A stretch of 64,000 nt of DNA from Pseudomonas borbori (GCF_900115555.1 NZ_FOWX01000025.1:22924-86923); one strand, 5' to 3'; shown: positions 8,641-17,993, numbered from the stretch's first letter. The notes: a model not told the origin generated them from the letters alone. Program-made: numbers and translations.

Positions 8641-9346
8641 GCGGTTTCCTTGAATGACCCAAGTTCGGCACTTCGACTGTTTCGCCGGATTGGCAGCGCT
8701 GATAGCGAGTGCACTTGCGTTGTCGGCCCCATGCTACGAGCGCGCGTTCTCCCGACCAAGACATCTGGCTGCTTTCGTTTTACTCAAGGTCAAACGGATA
8801 CGCTGCTGCTGTGGCTGCTTATTCGTTAGGGTATTACTCGGCAATCGCGGTGAACTGCGTTGCGATTTCTCGATAAGTCTAATAACGGAGATCGGCCTGA
8901 TGAACCTTCTACCAACTGTCTCAAGTTATCTAGCGATCATCGCCTCTATCGCGGCTGCCCTGGCCGACGCTCAGGCGCAGGGAAACGCATAGTGGTCAGC
9001 AGACAGTTGCCAACACAACGTTTCAATAGTTCGGGCGTGCTGTGCTCGGTGTTAATGCCGTGCGCGGGCTATTGCTGAACTGATTCTTTTCACGCTGAGC
9101 GGCTGTTACCAATCAGCGTATATAGCGAGCAGGAGGCGGGTTACCTGGCTGCAAGGCTTTCGGCCTGACGCAGGTGAGCCTCTTGCAAACGATTAAATAC
9201 GGCTGGTTCGTACTCGCCGGCTTAAGTGACGTGCGCTTTGCTGGCGTCGCCGATTGTCCGCGTATGGATGATCCGATAACGAACCAGGCCATTGAAGTGC
9301 ACCACAAGTCGGCTGGCGTCGTATCGACCGGCCATGGAGAGCAAAT
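8641..9346. other. Intergenic region, no confident gene
   Basis: About 700 bases between the VOC gene and the FAD enzyme operon. I see no gene with family features. The only candidate is a 30-codon hydrophobic ORF at 8900-8992. The promoter for the 9347 operon should lie here, but I see no copy of the TGAACA-N13-TGTTCA motif found elsewhere in the window. Confidence 0.5.
8900..8992 (+). CDS. Possible 30-residue hydrophobic peptide or gene remnant
   Basis: ATG at 8900 follows GGAG by 9 bases. The product begins MNLLPTVSSYLAIIAS and continues with an Ala-rich stretch ending ALADAQAQGNA, then stops. It looks like a bare signal peptide or single membrane helix. It may be a small peptide, the 5' remnant of an exported protein, or chance. 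Confidence 0.25.
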   Translation: MNLLPTVSSYLAIIASIAAALADAQAQGNA

Positions 9347-11005
9347 ATGACGTTGAGTAATGCCGAGTTCGATGTCCTCATTGTTGGGGGCGGACACAAT
9401 GGCCTGACAGCCGGCTGCTACCTGGCCGCCGAGGGCAACAAGGTGATGGTGCTGGAGGCGTTGGGCAAGGTCGGCGGCATGGCATCTTCTGGCTACCTGA
9501 TCCCCGAGGCTCCCGAGCACCTGGTGCATCCTTGCGCATTGGACATGATGTCGATGCGTGTGCATGCCCATGTACCGCTTGAACTGGAGTTGGATCGCCA
9601 CGGTTTTCAGGCGGTCGAGTACTCGCCTGGCTATGTCTATCTGCACCCGGACGGCACCTCGGTGGTGTTCTGGCGTGACCCCAACAGAACCGCCGAGGAA
9701 ATCCGCCGTTATAGCCCGCGCGATGCCGACGCCTATCTGGCGTTCGTCAAGGTGCTGGATGCCTTTATCGACATGGCGCTGCCGATGATGCGGGCCGATC
9801 CGGCCAAGTTCAATCTGGGCACCAAACTCAAGGTTCTGGGAACCGTGTTGCGCAATCGCAAGCTCAAGCCTGAGTTGATGGCGTTGATGACCGGCTCGGC
9901 CTACCAGGCGGCGCTGGAGCGTTTCGAACACCCGGTGACCATCTCTGCCATGTGCGCGCTGACCGGGCTGGCCGGGGTGATCACGGCGGATGGCAGCGGC
10001 ATCTACTACGCCCTGGTGGCCTTCCTTCATCGCTTTGGCGTAGGCCGGGTGATCGGCGGCATGCAGAAGCTCAGCGATGCGCTGCGCTCGCGCTTCGAAG
10101 AGTTGGGCGGGACGGTGATGACCTCGGCCTCGGTGGCCGAGATCGTCGCCGTTGACGGCAAGGTGCGCGGGGTGCGCCTGGTGGACGGCCAAGAGTTCCA
10201 TGCCCGTGCGGTGGTCGCCAGCTGCCATCCCAAGGTGGCGCTGGAGATGGTCACGCCGGGGGCGATCGAGCAGCAACTGCTGACCCGTGTGGCGATGGCG
10301 CCGGCCAACGCCCATGGCGCCGGACCGGTCAAACTCGACCTGGCCCTGAACGGGCAGATCTCGGTGCCGCGTTTCGAGGCCATGCGCGGCGACGGCATCG
10401 ACCTGCGCAAGGCCTGCCTGTTGATCGGGACCGCCGAGGCGGTGCTGGAGAACTTCGCCGCCAGTGCGCGCGGCGAAGTGCCGCGCTTGCCTTACATCAC
10501 CTTCGCCGCGCCCAGCGCTGTCGACCCGTCGCAGGCGCCGAGCGGCCAGGACGTGCTGTACATCTACCCGCCGGCCATGCCGGTCAACCCCGTCGAAGGC
10601 TGGGATGCGTTGCGCGAGCGGGTCGCCGATCAGCTGATCAGCCAGGTCAGCGAATACATCGAGGGCGTTAATGAACACACCATTATTGGCCGCCGCCTCG
10701 AGGCCGCGCCGGATTTCACCGCGCGCTTGAACACGGTGAATGGCTGCGTTGTGCACATCGACACGACCACTCTGCGCTCCAGCAGCATGCGCCCGGCTCA
10801 CGGTCTGGGCGGCGATACCCTGCCGGTCGAAGGCCTCTATTTAGGCAGTGCCGGCATCCACCCCGGTGGCGGTGTCAACGGCATGGCCGGGCGCCTGGCT
10901 GCCCAGCGGGCCAAGCGCTACCTGGGCAAGCGTGCCAGCGCCCGCACAACGGTACCGGCAGGTGCCAGTCAGCAACCTGTTGGCCAGTCCACGCCTGGGG
11001 CGTGA
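9347..11005 (+). CDS. FAD-dependent phytoene desaturase-like oxidoreductase
   Basis: 552 residues. The N-terminus DVLIVGGGHNGLTAG is a Rossmann FAD motif, followed by the acidic end of beta-2 (VLEALGKVGGMASS), as in carotenoid desaturases, amine oxidases and PYROXD2-like enzymes. The C-terminal LYLGSAGIHPGGGVNGMAGRLAA is the family's FAD-closing segment. It heads a plus-strand operon with a P450, an unknown protein, an SDR, a transporter and a SnoaL-like protein. A second member of the family is at 16410. A role in desaturating or aromatising a terpenoid ring would fit the pathway but is inference. Confidence 0.85.
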   Translation: MTLSNAEFDVLIVGGGHNGLTAGCYLAAEGNKVMVLEALGKVGGMASSGYLIPEAPEHLVHPCALDMMSMRVHAHVPLELELDRHGFQAVEYSPGYVYLHPDGTSVVFWRDPNRTAEEIRRYSPRDADAYLAFVKVLDAFIDMALPMMRADPAKFNLGTKLKVLGTVLRNRKLKPELMALMTGSAYQAALERFEHPVTISAMCALTGLAGVITADGSGIYYALVAFLHRFGVGRVIGGMQKLSDALRSRFEELGGTVMTSASVAEIVAVDGKVRGVRLVDGQEFHARAVVASCHPKVALEMVTPGAIEQQLLTRVAMAPANAHGAGPVKLDLALNGQISVPRFEAMRGDGIDLRKACLLIGTAEAVLENFAASARGEVPRLPYITFAAPSAVDPSQAPSGQDVLYIYPPAMPVNPVEGWDALRERVADQLISQVSEYIEGVNEHTIIGRRLEAAPDFTARLNTVNGCVVHIDTTTLRSSSMRPAHGLGGDTLPVEGLYLGSAGIHPGGGVNGMAGRLAAQRAKRYLGKRASARTTVPAGASQQPVGQSTPGA

Positions 11006-11115
11006 GCGCGGCCGTCCGGCCATTGATCGGTTGGGGCTCCACAGGGGCCGGTGCGGCGAGCCGCGTCGCTCGACAGGTCAATGGCAATGACAATTCAATA
11101 GAGCGAGAAGTGAAC

Positions 11116-12399
11116 ATGAGTGCTACCCCTAACGAGTCCCCGATCGATCTCAAGAGTGCCTACGCCGCGGTATCGGCAACCTACCTGGGCACGAACCTGG
11201 ACATCCATGAAGTGTGCCGGGAGCAGCGCCTGAAATCCCCCGTCTACCAAGGCGACTTCATCACCCAGTTCGGTGTGCCGACCAATGCCGGCATCCAGCA
11301 GGGGACGCGTCCGACCTTCGCCCTGTTCAAGTACCAGGACGTGATGGCGGTGTTGCGCGACGGCAATACCTTCACCAGTGGCTTCATCGCCGAGGGCCTG
11401 GGCGCCTTCTTCGATGGCCTGGTGATCCTGGCCATGGACGGCGAGCCGCACCGCAAGGTACGTGCCCTGTTGCAACCGGCCTTCATGCCGGAGAACGTGA
11501 ACAAGTGGCGTGGGCAGATCGACGAGGTGATCCGCAAGGGCTTCCTGGAGCCGCTGATCCCGGAGAAGAAGGCCGACCTGATGCAGTTCGGCCTGGAGTT
11601 GCCGATCCGTATCATGTACGCGCTGATGGGATTTCCCTCCGATGACCCGTCCAAGTACAAGCAGTACGCCGCCTGGGCGCTGGCGATGGTCGGCGGCAAC
11701 CAGATCGATCCGGAGAAGATGGCCGAGGCCCGGCAGAAGGCCGGCATCGCGGTAAAGGGGCTGTACGACGCCATCCAGGAGGTCGTGGTGCGCCGCCGCG
11801 CGGAGGGTAGCCAGGGCGACGATGTGGTCGGGCGTCTGCTACGCGCCGAGTACGAAGGCCGCACCCTGGATGATCATGAGGTGATCACCTTCACCCGCTC
11901 GCTGTTGCCCGCTGCCGGCGAAACCACCACGCGCATGTTCAGTTCGGTGATGACCCTGCTGCTCACCACCCCGGGCCTGCTGGAGCGGGTCAAGGCCGAT
12001 CGCTCGCTGATTCCAAAGCTGATGGATGAAACTGCGCGCTTCGAACCGGTGGCCACCTTCAAGGTGCGCGAGACCGCCAAGGATGTCGAGTTCCACGGGG
12101 TGAAGATTCCCAAGGGCTCCTTCGTGCAGTGCATGGTGGTCTCCGCCAATCGCGATGAGGACGCCTTTGAGAATCCCGAGGTGTTCGACATCGATCGCAA
12201 GCTCAAGCCCGCCTTCGGCTTCGGCTTCGGCCCGCATATGTGCATTGGCCAGTTCATCGCCAAGGTCGAGATCAGTTGCTCGATCAACGCCATTCTCGAC
12301 CTGTTCCCCAACCTGCGCCTGGACCCGTCGCAACCGGCCCCGGTCATCGAAGGTGCGCAGTTGCGCGGTGCCGCGTCTCTCCCGGTGATCTGGGACTGA
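11116..12399 (+). CDS. Cytochrome P450, paralogue of the ditQ-like P450
   Basis: About 427 residues, typical soluble bacterial class I P450. The I-helix motif is PAAGETTTR, the E-x-x-R lies in DETARFEPV, and the heme loop is FGFGFGPHMCIGQF with Cys about residue 375. It aligns along its whole length with the P450 at 49914, by eye around two-thirds identical. ATG 11116 is preceded by a GAGCGAGAAG purine stretch; the ORF runs 5' to 11002 but that part overlaps the previous gene and is not P450-like. Electrons probably come from one of the ferredoxins in the window (25280 or 29109) via the reductase at 23998. Confidence 0.88.
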   Translation: MSATPNESPIDLKSAYAAVSATYLGTNLDIHEVCREQRLKSPVYQGDFITQFGVPTNAGIQQGTRPTFALFKYQDVMAVLRDGNTFTSGFIAEGLGAFFDGLVILAMDGEPHRKVRALLQPAFMPENVNKWRGQIDEVIRKGFLEPLIPEKKADLMQFGLELPIRIMYALMGFPSDDPSKYKQYAAWALAMVGGNQIDPEKMAEARQKAGIAVKGLYDAIQEVVVRRRAEGSQGDDVVGRLLRAEYEGRTLDDHEVITFTRSLLPAAGETTTRMFSSVMTLLLTTPGLLERVKADRSLIPKLMDETARFEPVATFKVRETAKDVEFHGVKIPKGSFVQCMVVSANRDEDAFENPEVFDIDRKLKPAFGFGFGPHMCIGQFIAKVEISCSINAILDLFPNLRLDPSQPAPVIEGAQLRGAASLPVIWD

Positions 12400-12459
12400 G
12401 CGGCACCAGCCCAATCTGCCTTGCGTGACTTTCGACGATAACGACAAGAGATGATTCCC

Positions 12460-13491
12460 ATGAGAACGTTCAAGACGATTCCCGAGCGCGGCGACTTCGG
12501 CTTTCAGCAACTGGTCGGCCCGCACCAGGTCAGTGGTGCCGCGATGGGCGGCAGCCGCGGCTTCTTCGGCCTGCAATTGAGCAAGTCCTCGCCGTTCGGC
12601 TCGGTGCGCGACGAGGACGGCAATATCTATTCGTTCGTGCGATCGCTGATGGCCCCGGGCGGCACGCCGAACCCGACCAAGTTCTTCTACCTGAACAACC
12701 ATGTCGACGGCGTCAACCTGCGCATGGACCACGAGAAAATGGCCCGCCAGGCGCTGACCCCCATGCCGCTGCAGACTCTGGACGGCGACACCGTGCGCTG
12801 GACCAACCAGCCGGGTGAGGCCGGTAACGGCTGGGAGATCACCGCCAACAGCGAGCGTTTGACCTGGAGAGAAGATGGCCTGTTCCAGCTGGAGGGCAGG
12901 CTGCTCGGCCCAGGCTTGCAGTGGTACCTGCCTGGGGTGGAGTGGGGCACGTTCTACGTGTCGCAGTTGTGGGAACTCGCCGGCGTCTGCGAAGGCAAGC
13001 CGGTGAAGGGGGCGATGGCGCTCGACCAGTTCTACATGGCCGAGGGTGGTGCCATCCATTTCAAGAAGGATCTGGTGGTCAACAACAACAAGCACGTCAT
13101 CTGGTGGTCGTTCGTCACCGTGTACAAGGACGGCAGTTGGGATACCGGCTCCTTCATGGTCGGCCATGACCACCTCGGCTATGCCATCTTCGCCAACGAC
13201 AAGGGCGAGGTACGCGTCACCACCGACATCGAAGGGCAGACCAAGCACAAGGACGGCAGCTACTTCCTGGAGTCGGCCAAAGTGGTGCTGGATGGCAAGG
13301 AGGAGTGGGAGTTCCTGCCTGACGAAAAGGGCGAAATGATCGACTTCGTCGGCGGTTTCCCGATCACAGCACAGCAGGAAGGACGCTGGCGCCGGGTTGG
13401 CGATACCCGCGAGCCCTCGCATTGGCTGGGATGGGGCGAGTCCGACCGGCGCAACGGTTCCGCGCGTAACGTGCCGGGCCGGGATCTCTAA
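12460..13491 (+). CDS. Unrecognised 343-residue protein in P450 operon
   Basis: I do not recognise this family with certainty. The protein is rich in Trp, Gly and aromatic residues (WYLPGVEWGTFYVSQLWE, HVIWWSFVTVYKDGSWDTGSF), with no signal peptide or membrane helix. The alternating pattern suggests a mostly beta fold, possibly lipocalin-like as in the AttH/CrtC (carotenoid hydratase) group; this is a guess. Start 12460 has AAGAG about 9 bases upstream, better than the in-frame ATG at 12451. It sits between the P450 and an SDR in the 9347 operon, which argues for a catalytic or binding role in the same pathway. Confidence 0.75.
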   Translation: MRTFKTIPERGDFGFQQLVGPHQVSGAAMGGSRGFFGLQLSKSSPFGSVRDEDGNIYSFVRSLMAPGGTPNPTKFFYLNNHVDGVNLRMDHEKMARQALTPMPLQTLDGDTVRWTNQPGEAGNGWEITANSERLTWREDGLFQLEGRLLGPGLQWYLPGVEWGTFYVSQLWELAGVCEGKPVKGAMALDQFYMAEGGAIHFKKDLVVNNNKHVIWWSFVTVYKDGSWDTGSFMVGHDHLGYAIFANDKGEVRVTTDIEGQTKHKDGSYFLESAKVVLDGKEEWEFLPDEKGEMIDFVGGFPITAQQEGRWRRVGDTREPSHWLGWGESDRRNGSARNVPGRDL

Positions 13492-13575
13492 AGCCCAGCG
13501 GCGTTGCGACTATGGGCTCCTGCCGGCCTGGCCGTTGCGGGAGCCCTAACGAACAAGAATAAGAGGAAGCTGTCG

Positions 13576-14364
13576 ATGAGATTCAAAGACAAGGTGGTGC
13601 TGATCACCGGTGCCGGGCGTGGCATGGGGCGCGCCATCGCCCTGGCCTATGCGACGGAGGGCGCGCGGGTGGTGGTGTCGGCCCGTACCCGCGAGTATGG
13701 CGAGGAAACCATTGCGCAGATCCGGGCGCTCGGCGCGCAGGCCTGGCTGGTGGGCGGCGACATCGCCGATCGCGTGGCGGTCAAGTCCATGGTCGACGGT
13801 GCCATCGAAGCGTTTGGCGCCTTGGATATCCTGGTGCACTGCGCCGCCGATACGGCTCACGGGCTGATTACCGAGATGGCGGATGAAACCTTTGATCATC
13901 TGGTGCGCAGCAACATCCAATCGTTGTTCTGGCTGGCCAAGGACGCGGCACCTCATCTGGCCAAGGCGCAGGACAAGGGGCGGATCATTTTCATCTCATC
14001 GGGCGAGGCCAATCGCAAGTACACGCCGACCTTGATTCCCTATGGTTCCAGCAAGGCGTTCATGAACGCCTTTGCGCGTGGTCTGGCGGTGGAGTTCGGT
14101 GCCTTGAATATTCTGGTCAACGTGATCGAACCGGGGCTGATCGGCACCGACCATATGCTCGCAACCCTGGGCGAGGACCTGCCGCACCGGCTGGCCGAAC
14201 ATTTCCCCGTGCCGCGCTTGGGGCAGTCGGCGGACATCGCCTCGGCCGCGCTCTTTCTGACGTCCAACGAGGCGTCCTACATCACCGGTACTTCGCTGCT
14301 GGTCGACGGCGGTGCCACCATGGTGACCCTGCCGAAGGTCGAAGAAATCCTCAAGGGGCATTGA
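13576..14364 (+). CDS. Short-chain dehydrogenase/reductase
   Basis: About 262 residues, classical SDR with GAGRGMGRA near residue 14, a DI-ADR segment, catalytic Ser in ISSGEAN and YGSSK as Y-x3-K, and the C-terminal ITGTSLLVDGG. ATG 13576 follows AAGAGGA. The track of the reading frame extends upstream to 13504 without support. It lies 84 bases after the unknown protein and 51 before the MFS transporter, in the 9347 operon. Likely an alcohol or diol dehydrogenase in the terpenoid pathway. Confidence 0.86.
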   Translation: MRFKDKVVLITGAGRGMGRAIALAYATEGARVVVSARTREYGEETIAQIRALGAQAWLVGGDIADRVAVKSMVDGAIEAFGALDILVHCAADTAHGLITEMADETFDHLVRSNIQSLFWLAKDAAPHLAKAQDKGRIIFISSGEANRKYTPTLIPYGSSKAFMNAFARGLAVEFGALNILVNVIEPGLIGTDHMLATLGEDLPHRLAEHFPVPRLGQSADIASAALFLTSNEASYITGTSLLVDGGATMVTLPKVEEILKGH

Positions 14365-14415
14365 GCCCAGATCGCGCCGCCCGCTCGGCACGACGGGTGG
14401 CGCCAGGAGTCCCCT

Positions 14416-15690
14416 ATGTCCGCCCCATCCCCTTCACGACCCAAGGCCGCTATCGACACCGGCGAATTCAAGCGCGGTTGGCGTGTGCTCTTGCTCGGCC
14501 TCGCCGGCATCTGTACCAGCATCAGCGTGGGCCTGCTCTACGGCTTCGGCACCCTGGTGATTCCGCTCGAACAGGCTTTCGGCTGGAGTCGGGGCGACTT
14601 GCAGGCGTCGATCACCTTCCTGTTCGCCGGGGTGGCGATCTCCACCCAACTGGTCGGCCCCTTGTACCGGCGCTTCGGCCTGCGGCGGGTGGCTATCGTC
14701 TCGATCGTGCTGCAGGTGATCGGTTATGCGGCGATCACCCGGATCGAGCACTCCATCGGCTGGCTGTACCTGGCGTACTTCGCCATGCCGCTGGTCTGCG
14801 CGGGAACCATCGCCATTACCTGGACGCAACTGGTCAACCTGTGGTTCGAGCGCAACCGTGGCCTGGCCTTGGCGGTCATTCTCTGCGGCACCGGACTGAT
14901 GGCTGTAGTTCTGCCGCCGCTGCTGGTGCGGCTGATTGCCCAGTTCGGCTGGCAGGCGGGCTTTTTCACCCTGGCGGCGATGCCGTTGCTGTTTACCTTG
15001 CCGATGGCGCTGTTCTGGCTGCGCTTGCCGAGCATAGTGGAGTCTACCTCGCCGGCGAGTGGAGAGGCGGTATCGCCGTTGAGCGGTTTCAGCTTCCGCC
15101 AGGCGCTGCGCTCGCCGGTCTACTGGAGTTTCAATATCGCGCTGATCCTGTCGGTGTGCCTGACCGTCGGCATGGTCACCAATATCGTGCCGATGCTGCA
15201 GAGCAACGGGCTTTCCGCTCAGGCGGCGAGCCAGATATTCAGCAGTTTCGGCGTTTCCATCATCGCCGGGCGCTTGCTGGTGGGCTATCTGCTGGACCGC
15301 TACCCGCCGATCCTGGTCGCGGCGGTCAGCCTGGCGCTACCGGCCATCGGTTGTGCGATCTTCCTGCTCGGCGGCGTGCAGAGCATGGCGCTACTGGTGC
15401 TCGCCACCCTGTGCATCGGTGCCAGCGCCGGCGCGGAGTTCGACCTGGCGGCGTTCCTTATGGCGCGTTATTTCGGGCTGCGCGAATACGCACGGATCTT
15501 CGGCCTGCACTTGGCGCTGGTCACCATCTTCGGCGGACTGATGCCGGTGTTCTTTGGCCGCCTCTACGAAGCCTACGACGGCTATTCGGCGGTGCTGTTG
15601 AGCTGCCTGGCCTGCTCTATCATCGGCCCATTGATCCTGCTCTGGTTGCGGCCGGCTGCGGTGGTCGCGGTCCAGCAACAGCACGCCTAA
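14416..15690 (+). CDS. MFS transporter
   Basis: 424 residues with twelve hydrophobic segments and the MFS loop 2-3 motif in modified form (GPLYRRFGLRRVAI). The N-terminus (FKRGWRVLLLGL ... LLYGFGTLVIPLEQAFGW) is strikingly like that of the MFS protein at 25614, marking them as paralogues, probably of the monocarboxylate/OFA-type group. RBS AGGAG. Fifth gene of the 9347 operon. Probably imports a resin acid or exports an intermediate; substrate unproven. Confidence 0.87.
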   Translation: MSAPSPSRPKAAIDTGEFKRGWRVLLLGLAGICTSISVGLLYGFGTLVIPLEQAFGWSRGDLQASITFLFAGVAISTQLVGPLYRRFGLRRVAIVSIVLQVIGYAAITRIEHSIGWLYLAYFAMPLVCAGTIAITWTQLVNLWFERNRGLALAVILCGTGLMAVVLPPLLVRLIAQFGWQAGFFTLAAMPLLFTLPMALFWLRLPSIVESTSPASGEAVSPLSGFSFRQALRSPVYWSFNIALILSVCLTVGMVTNIVPMLQSNGLSAQAASQIFSSFGVSIIAGRLLVGYLLDRYPPILVAAVSLALPAIGCAIFLLGGVQSMALLVLATLCIGASAGAEFDLAAFLMARYFGLREYARIFGLHLALVTIFGGLMPVFFGRLYEAYDGYSAVLLSCLACSIIGPLILLWLRPAAVVAVQQQHA

Positions 15691-15708
15691 ATGATTGTGC
15701 AAAAGTCA

Positions 15709-15725
15709 GGCGGGCTTGGCCCGCC
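15709..15725 (+). terminator. Short GC hairpin before SnoaL-like gene
   Basis: GGCGGGC (15709-15715) and GCCCGCC (15719-15725) pair over a 3-base loop, in the 57-base gap between the MFS and SnoaL-like genes. There is no T run, so it may be a partial attenuator or mRNA-stabilising hairpin rather than a full terminator. Confidence 0.35.
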
Positions 15726-15747
15726 CATGAAAACCGAGGAGCAATAA

Positions 15748-16098
15748 ATGAGTGCGCAAGAAGCTATTGAGCAGTTCCTGCATGGCCAGATCGAGTGTTG
15801 GAACAACGGTGACAAGGAGGGATTCTTCGAGCATTACCGCCGGGTGTCGCCCGCCGGCCTGAGCATCGAATACGTCGGCCGGCCCTTGCCGACCGACCCC
15901 TGGCAGATCCTGGAAGGCATGTGGGAAAACCAGCAGCCGCGTTTCCGCGTGGAGGTCAAGGAAACCATCATCAACGGCGAGGAAGCCGCCTGCCACCATC
16001 GCAATGCGCTACGCGACGGCAGTGGCGGTATCGAAACCATCGAGCTGTACCGTTTCCAGAACGGCAGGCTGTCGGTGCGTTATTTCATCAAGGCTTGA
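15748..16098 (+). CDS. SnoaL-like/NTF2-fold protein
   Basis: 116 residues with the pattern of the NTF2/SnoaL fold: an N-terminal helix (EAIEQFLHGQIECWNNGDKEGFFEHY), a middle strand-rich part and the terminal strand pair IETIELYRFQNGRLSVRYF. The family includes ketosteroid isomerase-like, cyclase and hydratase enzymes as well as non-catalytic forms. GAGGAG precedes the ATG. It is the last gene of the plus-strand operon and is convergent with the minus-strand operon at 16143. An isomerase of a polycyclic ketone is a reasonable guess. Confidence 0.78.
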   Translation: MSAQEAIEQFLHGQIECWNNGDKEGFFEHYRRVSPAGLSIEYVGRPLPTDPWQILEGMWENQQPRFRVEVKETIINGEEAACHHRNALRDGSGGIETIELYRFQNGRLSVRYFIKA

Positions 16099-16142
16099 TC
16101 GGGCAAGCGGAGTGCGATGGTCGCGCTCCGTTTGCACCAGAC

Positions 16143-16382
16143 TCAGTCGTTACCCCGGGCCTTCCTGTGCGCGGCCAACCAGCCCTTGAACAGGATCAGC
16201 GGCAGGCGCAGGATCACGCCGATGCCGAGCAGCCGGGCGGCCTGCCAGCAGTCTTCCGGGTTGACCAGGATGGTGGTGGCCATGGCGCCCATGACCTTGC
16301 CCTTGATGACCAGTTGCTCGCCATCCCGCTTGATGGACTTGACGTCCACCATCTCCACACCTTCCTTGCTGAACATTTTCAT
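16143..16382 (-). CDS. Conserved-looking small protein, 79 residues
   Basis: Last gene of the minus-strand operon that starts with the Rieske alpha subunit. ATG 16382 has AGGAG about 9 bases upstream. The protein begins MKMFSKEGVEMVDVKSIKRD, then EQLVIKGKVMGAMATTILVNPEDCW, and has a possible amphipathic or membrane-associated stretch (LLGIGVILRLPLILFKGWLAA). I do not recognise a named family. Good start site and operon position argue it is real. Confidence 0.65.
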   Translation of the reverse strand: MKMFSKEGVEMVDVKSIKRDGEQLVIKGKVMGAMATTILVNPEDCWQAARLLGIGVILRLPLILFKGWLAAHRKARGND

Positions 16383-16409
16383 GCTGCGATCGCTCCTGCA
16401 AGGGGGTGG

Positions 16410-17993
16410 TCAGGCGCCGACCAGTTCGTCGAAGTCCAGGCCGGATTCCTCCAGCAGCACCCGCGCCACGTTGCGTCCGGAAGCCGCGGTGACGCCGCCG
16501 CCGGGGTGGGTGCTGGCGCCGGCCAGGTACAGGCCCTCCACCGGCGACTTGTACTGGGCGTAGCCTGGGGCGGGGCGGTTGCCGGCGATCTGCCAGGAGT
16601 AGGAGCCGAAGTGCAGGATGTCGGCACCAATCATGGCGTTGTTGTGGCGCTCGATGTCCAGCGGGGTCATCCAGGAGAAGCCGATGATGTTGTCGTCGTC
16701 CATGTTGGTGGTGAGCTTGCGCAGGTCGTCGAGGAAGGCGTGTGCCACCTCTTCGCCGATCTCGTCCCAGCGCTGGGCGCCGCCCTTGAGGTTGTAGGGG
16801 CAGAAGGCGTACATGTTGAGCACGCGCTTGCCTTCCGGCGCGCGGGTCTTGTCGTAGGTGTCCTGGGTCACGTAGGCGATGAAGTCGCGACGCGGGATGC
16901 CGTACTCCAGGTCGCGGAAGGCGCGGGCGAATTCCTCGGGGTCGGAGTGCGAGCGCTCCACCCAGAAGAAGTCGTCCACCGCCGGGCCGACCTTGTAGCG
17001 CGGCGCCTCATGCAGCGCGACGTGCATGTTGAACGGCTGGAAACTGCTGTGCTTGAGAGTGCGGATACGCTGCTCGAAGCCCTCGGGCAGTTCGCAGCCG
17101 GGGACCATGGCGGGGAATACCTGCTTGGCGTGCAGGGTGGAAATCACGCCTTTGCGGGCCAGTATCTCCTCGCCGGTTTCGAGGATCACACCGGTCGCCT
17201 TGCCGCCTTCGATCTTGAACTGGCGGATCGGCGCCTCGGTGCGCACCTCGCCGCCGTGGTGTTCCAGGCAGGCGCGCAGGGCGTCGGCGAAGGCACCGGA
17301 GCCTCCGACCGGGATGCCCACGCCGTAGCGGTGCATCAGCGGCAGGATGATGTAGAAGCCGAAGCCTGTGCCGTTGTCGAACGGGTTCATCATCGCCTCG
17401 GAGGCGTAGCGGGCCAGGGCGATCTTGACCTTGTCGTTCTCGAACCATTCGCTGATGTAGTCCCAGGCGCTCATCGCCTGGGTGCGCATCAGTTCCTGGC
17501 CGACCTGGCTCTGTTCCATTATCAGCGCCTGGTGCGAGGCGCTCGGTGGCGTGTTGAACATGCCCATGACCAGCATGTCGAGGTTCTGGAATACCTGGTG
17601 GTTGAAGCGGCGGTAGGCCTCGGCGTCACGCTCGGAGAACTTGGCGATGGCCTGGCAGGTGCGCTCCAGGTCGGTGTAGAACTCCAAGGTGCTGCCGTCA
17701 TCGTAGAAGATCGCGGTCATCTTGTCGGGGTTGATGTACTTCAGGCCGAACTTCGCTTTCAGCTCCAGTTCGTCGTTGCGCAGCAGCGGGTTGGCCTGCA
17801 GCAGGGTGTGCGCCACCGAGCAGACGTCGTGCTTGAAACCGGGCACGGTCAGCTCGCGGGTCATCACACCGCCGCCGACCTTGTCGTTCTTTTCCACCAC
17901 GCAGACGCTCTGCCCGGCCTTGGCTAGGTAGCAGGCAGCGACCAGGCCGTTGTGGCCGCCGCCGGCGATGACGATGTCATAAGTCTTGCTCAT
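16410..17993 (-). CDS. FAD-dependent phytoene desaturase-like oxidoreductase
   Basis: 527 residues. FAD-binding motif DIVIAGGGHNGLVAACYL at the N-terminus, VVEKNDKVGGGVMT after it, and GLYLAGASTHPGGGVTAASGRNVA near the C-terminus. It is the second member of this family in the window (other at 9347), but less similar to it than the Rieske or extradiol pairs are to each other. The operon order is Rieske alpha, beta, amidohydrolase, extradiol dioxygenase, this gene, small protein. Desaturation of a ring or side chain before ring hydroxylation is plausible. Confidence 0.86.
   Translation of the reverse strand: MSKTYDIVIAGGGHNGLVAACYLAKAGQSVCVVEKNDKVGGGVMTRELTVPGFKHDVCSVAHTLLQANPLLRNDELELKAKFGLKYINPDKMTAIFYDDGSTLEFYTDLERTCQAIAKFSERDAEAYRRFNHQVFQNLDMLVMGMFNTPPSASHQALIMEQSQVGQELMRTQAMSAWDYISEWFENDKVKIALARYASEAMMNPFDNGTGFGFYIILPLMHRYGVGIPVGGSGAFADALRACLEHHGGEVRTEAPIRQFKIEGGKATGVILETGEEILARKGVISTLHAKQVFPAMVPGCELPEGFEQRIRTLKHSSFQPFNMHVALHEAPRYKVGPAVDDFFWVERSHSDPEEFARAFRDLEYGIPRRDFIAYVTQDTYDKTRAPEGKRVLNMYAFCPYNLKGGAQRWDEIGEEVAHAFLDDLRKLTTNMDDDNIIGFSWMTPLDIERHNNAMIGADILHFGSYSWQIAGNRPAPGYAQYKSPVEGLYLAGASTHPGGGVTAASGRNVARVLLEESGLDFDELVGA

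Noticed and set aside
15921..17927. 668-codon plus-strand frame opposite the FAD enzyme
   Set aside because: It is low-complexity Val/His/Gly/Ala-rich sequence antisense to a clear FAD oxidoreductase; no domain.
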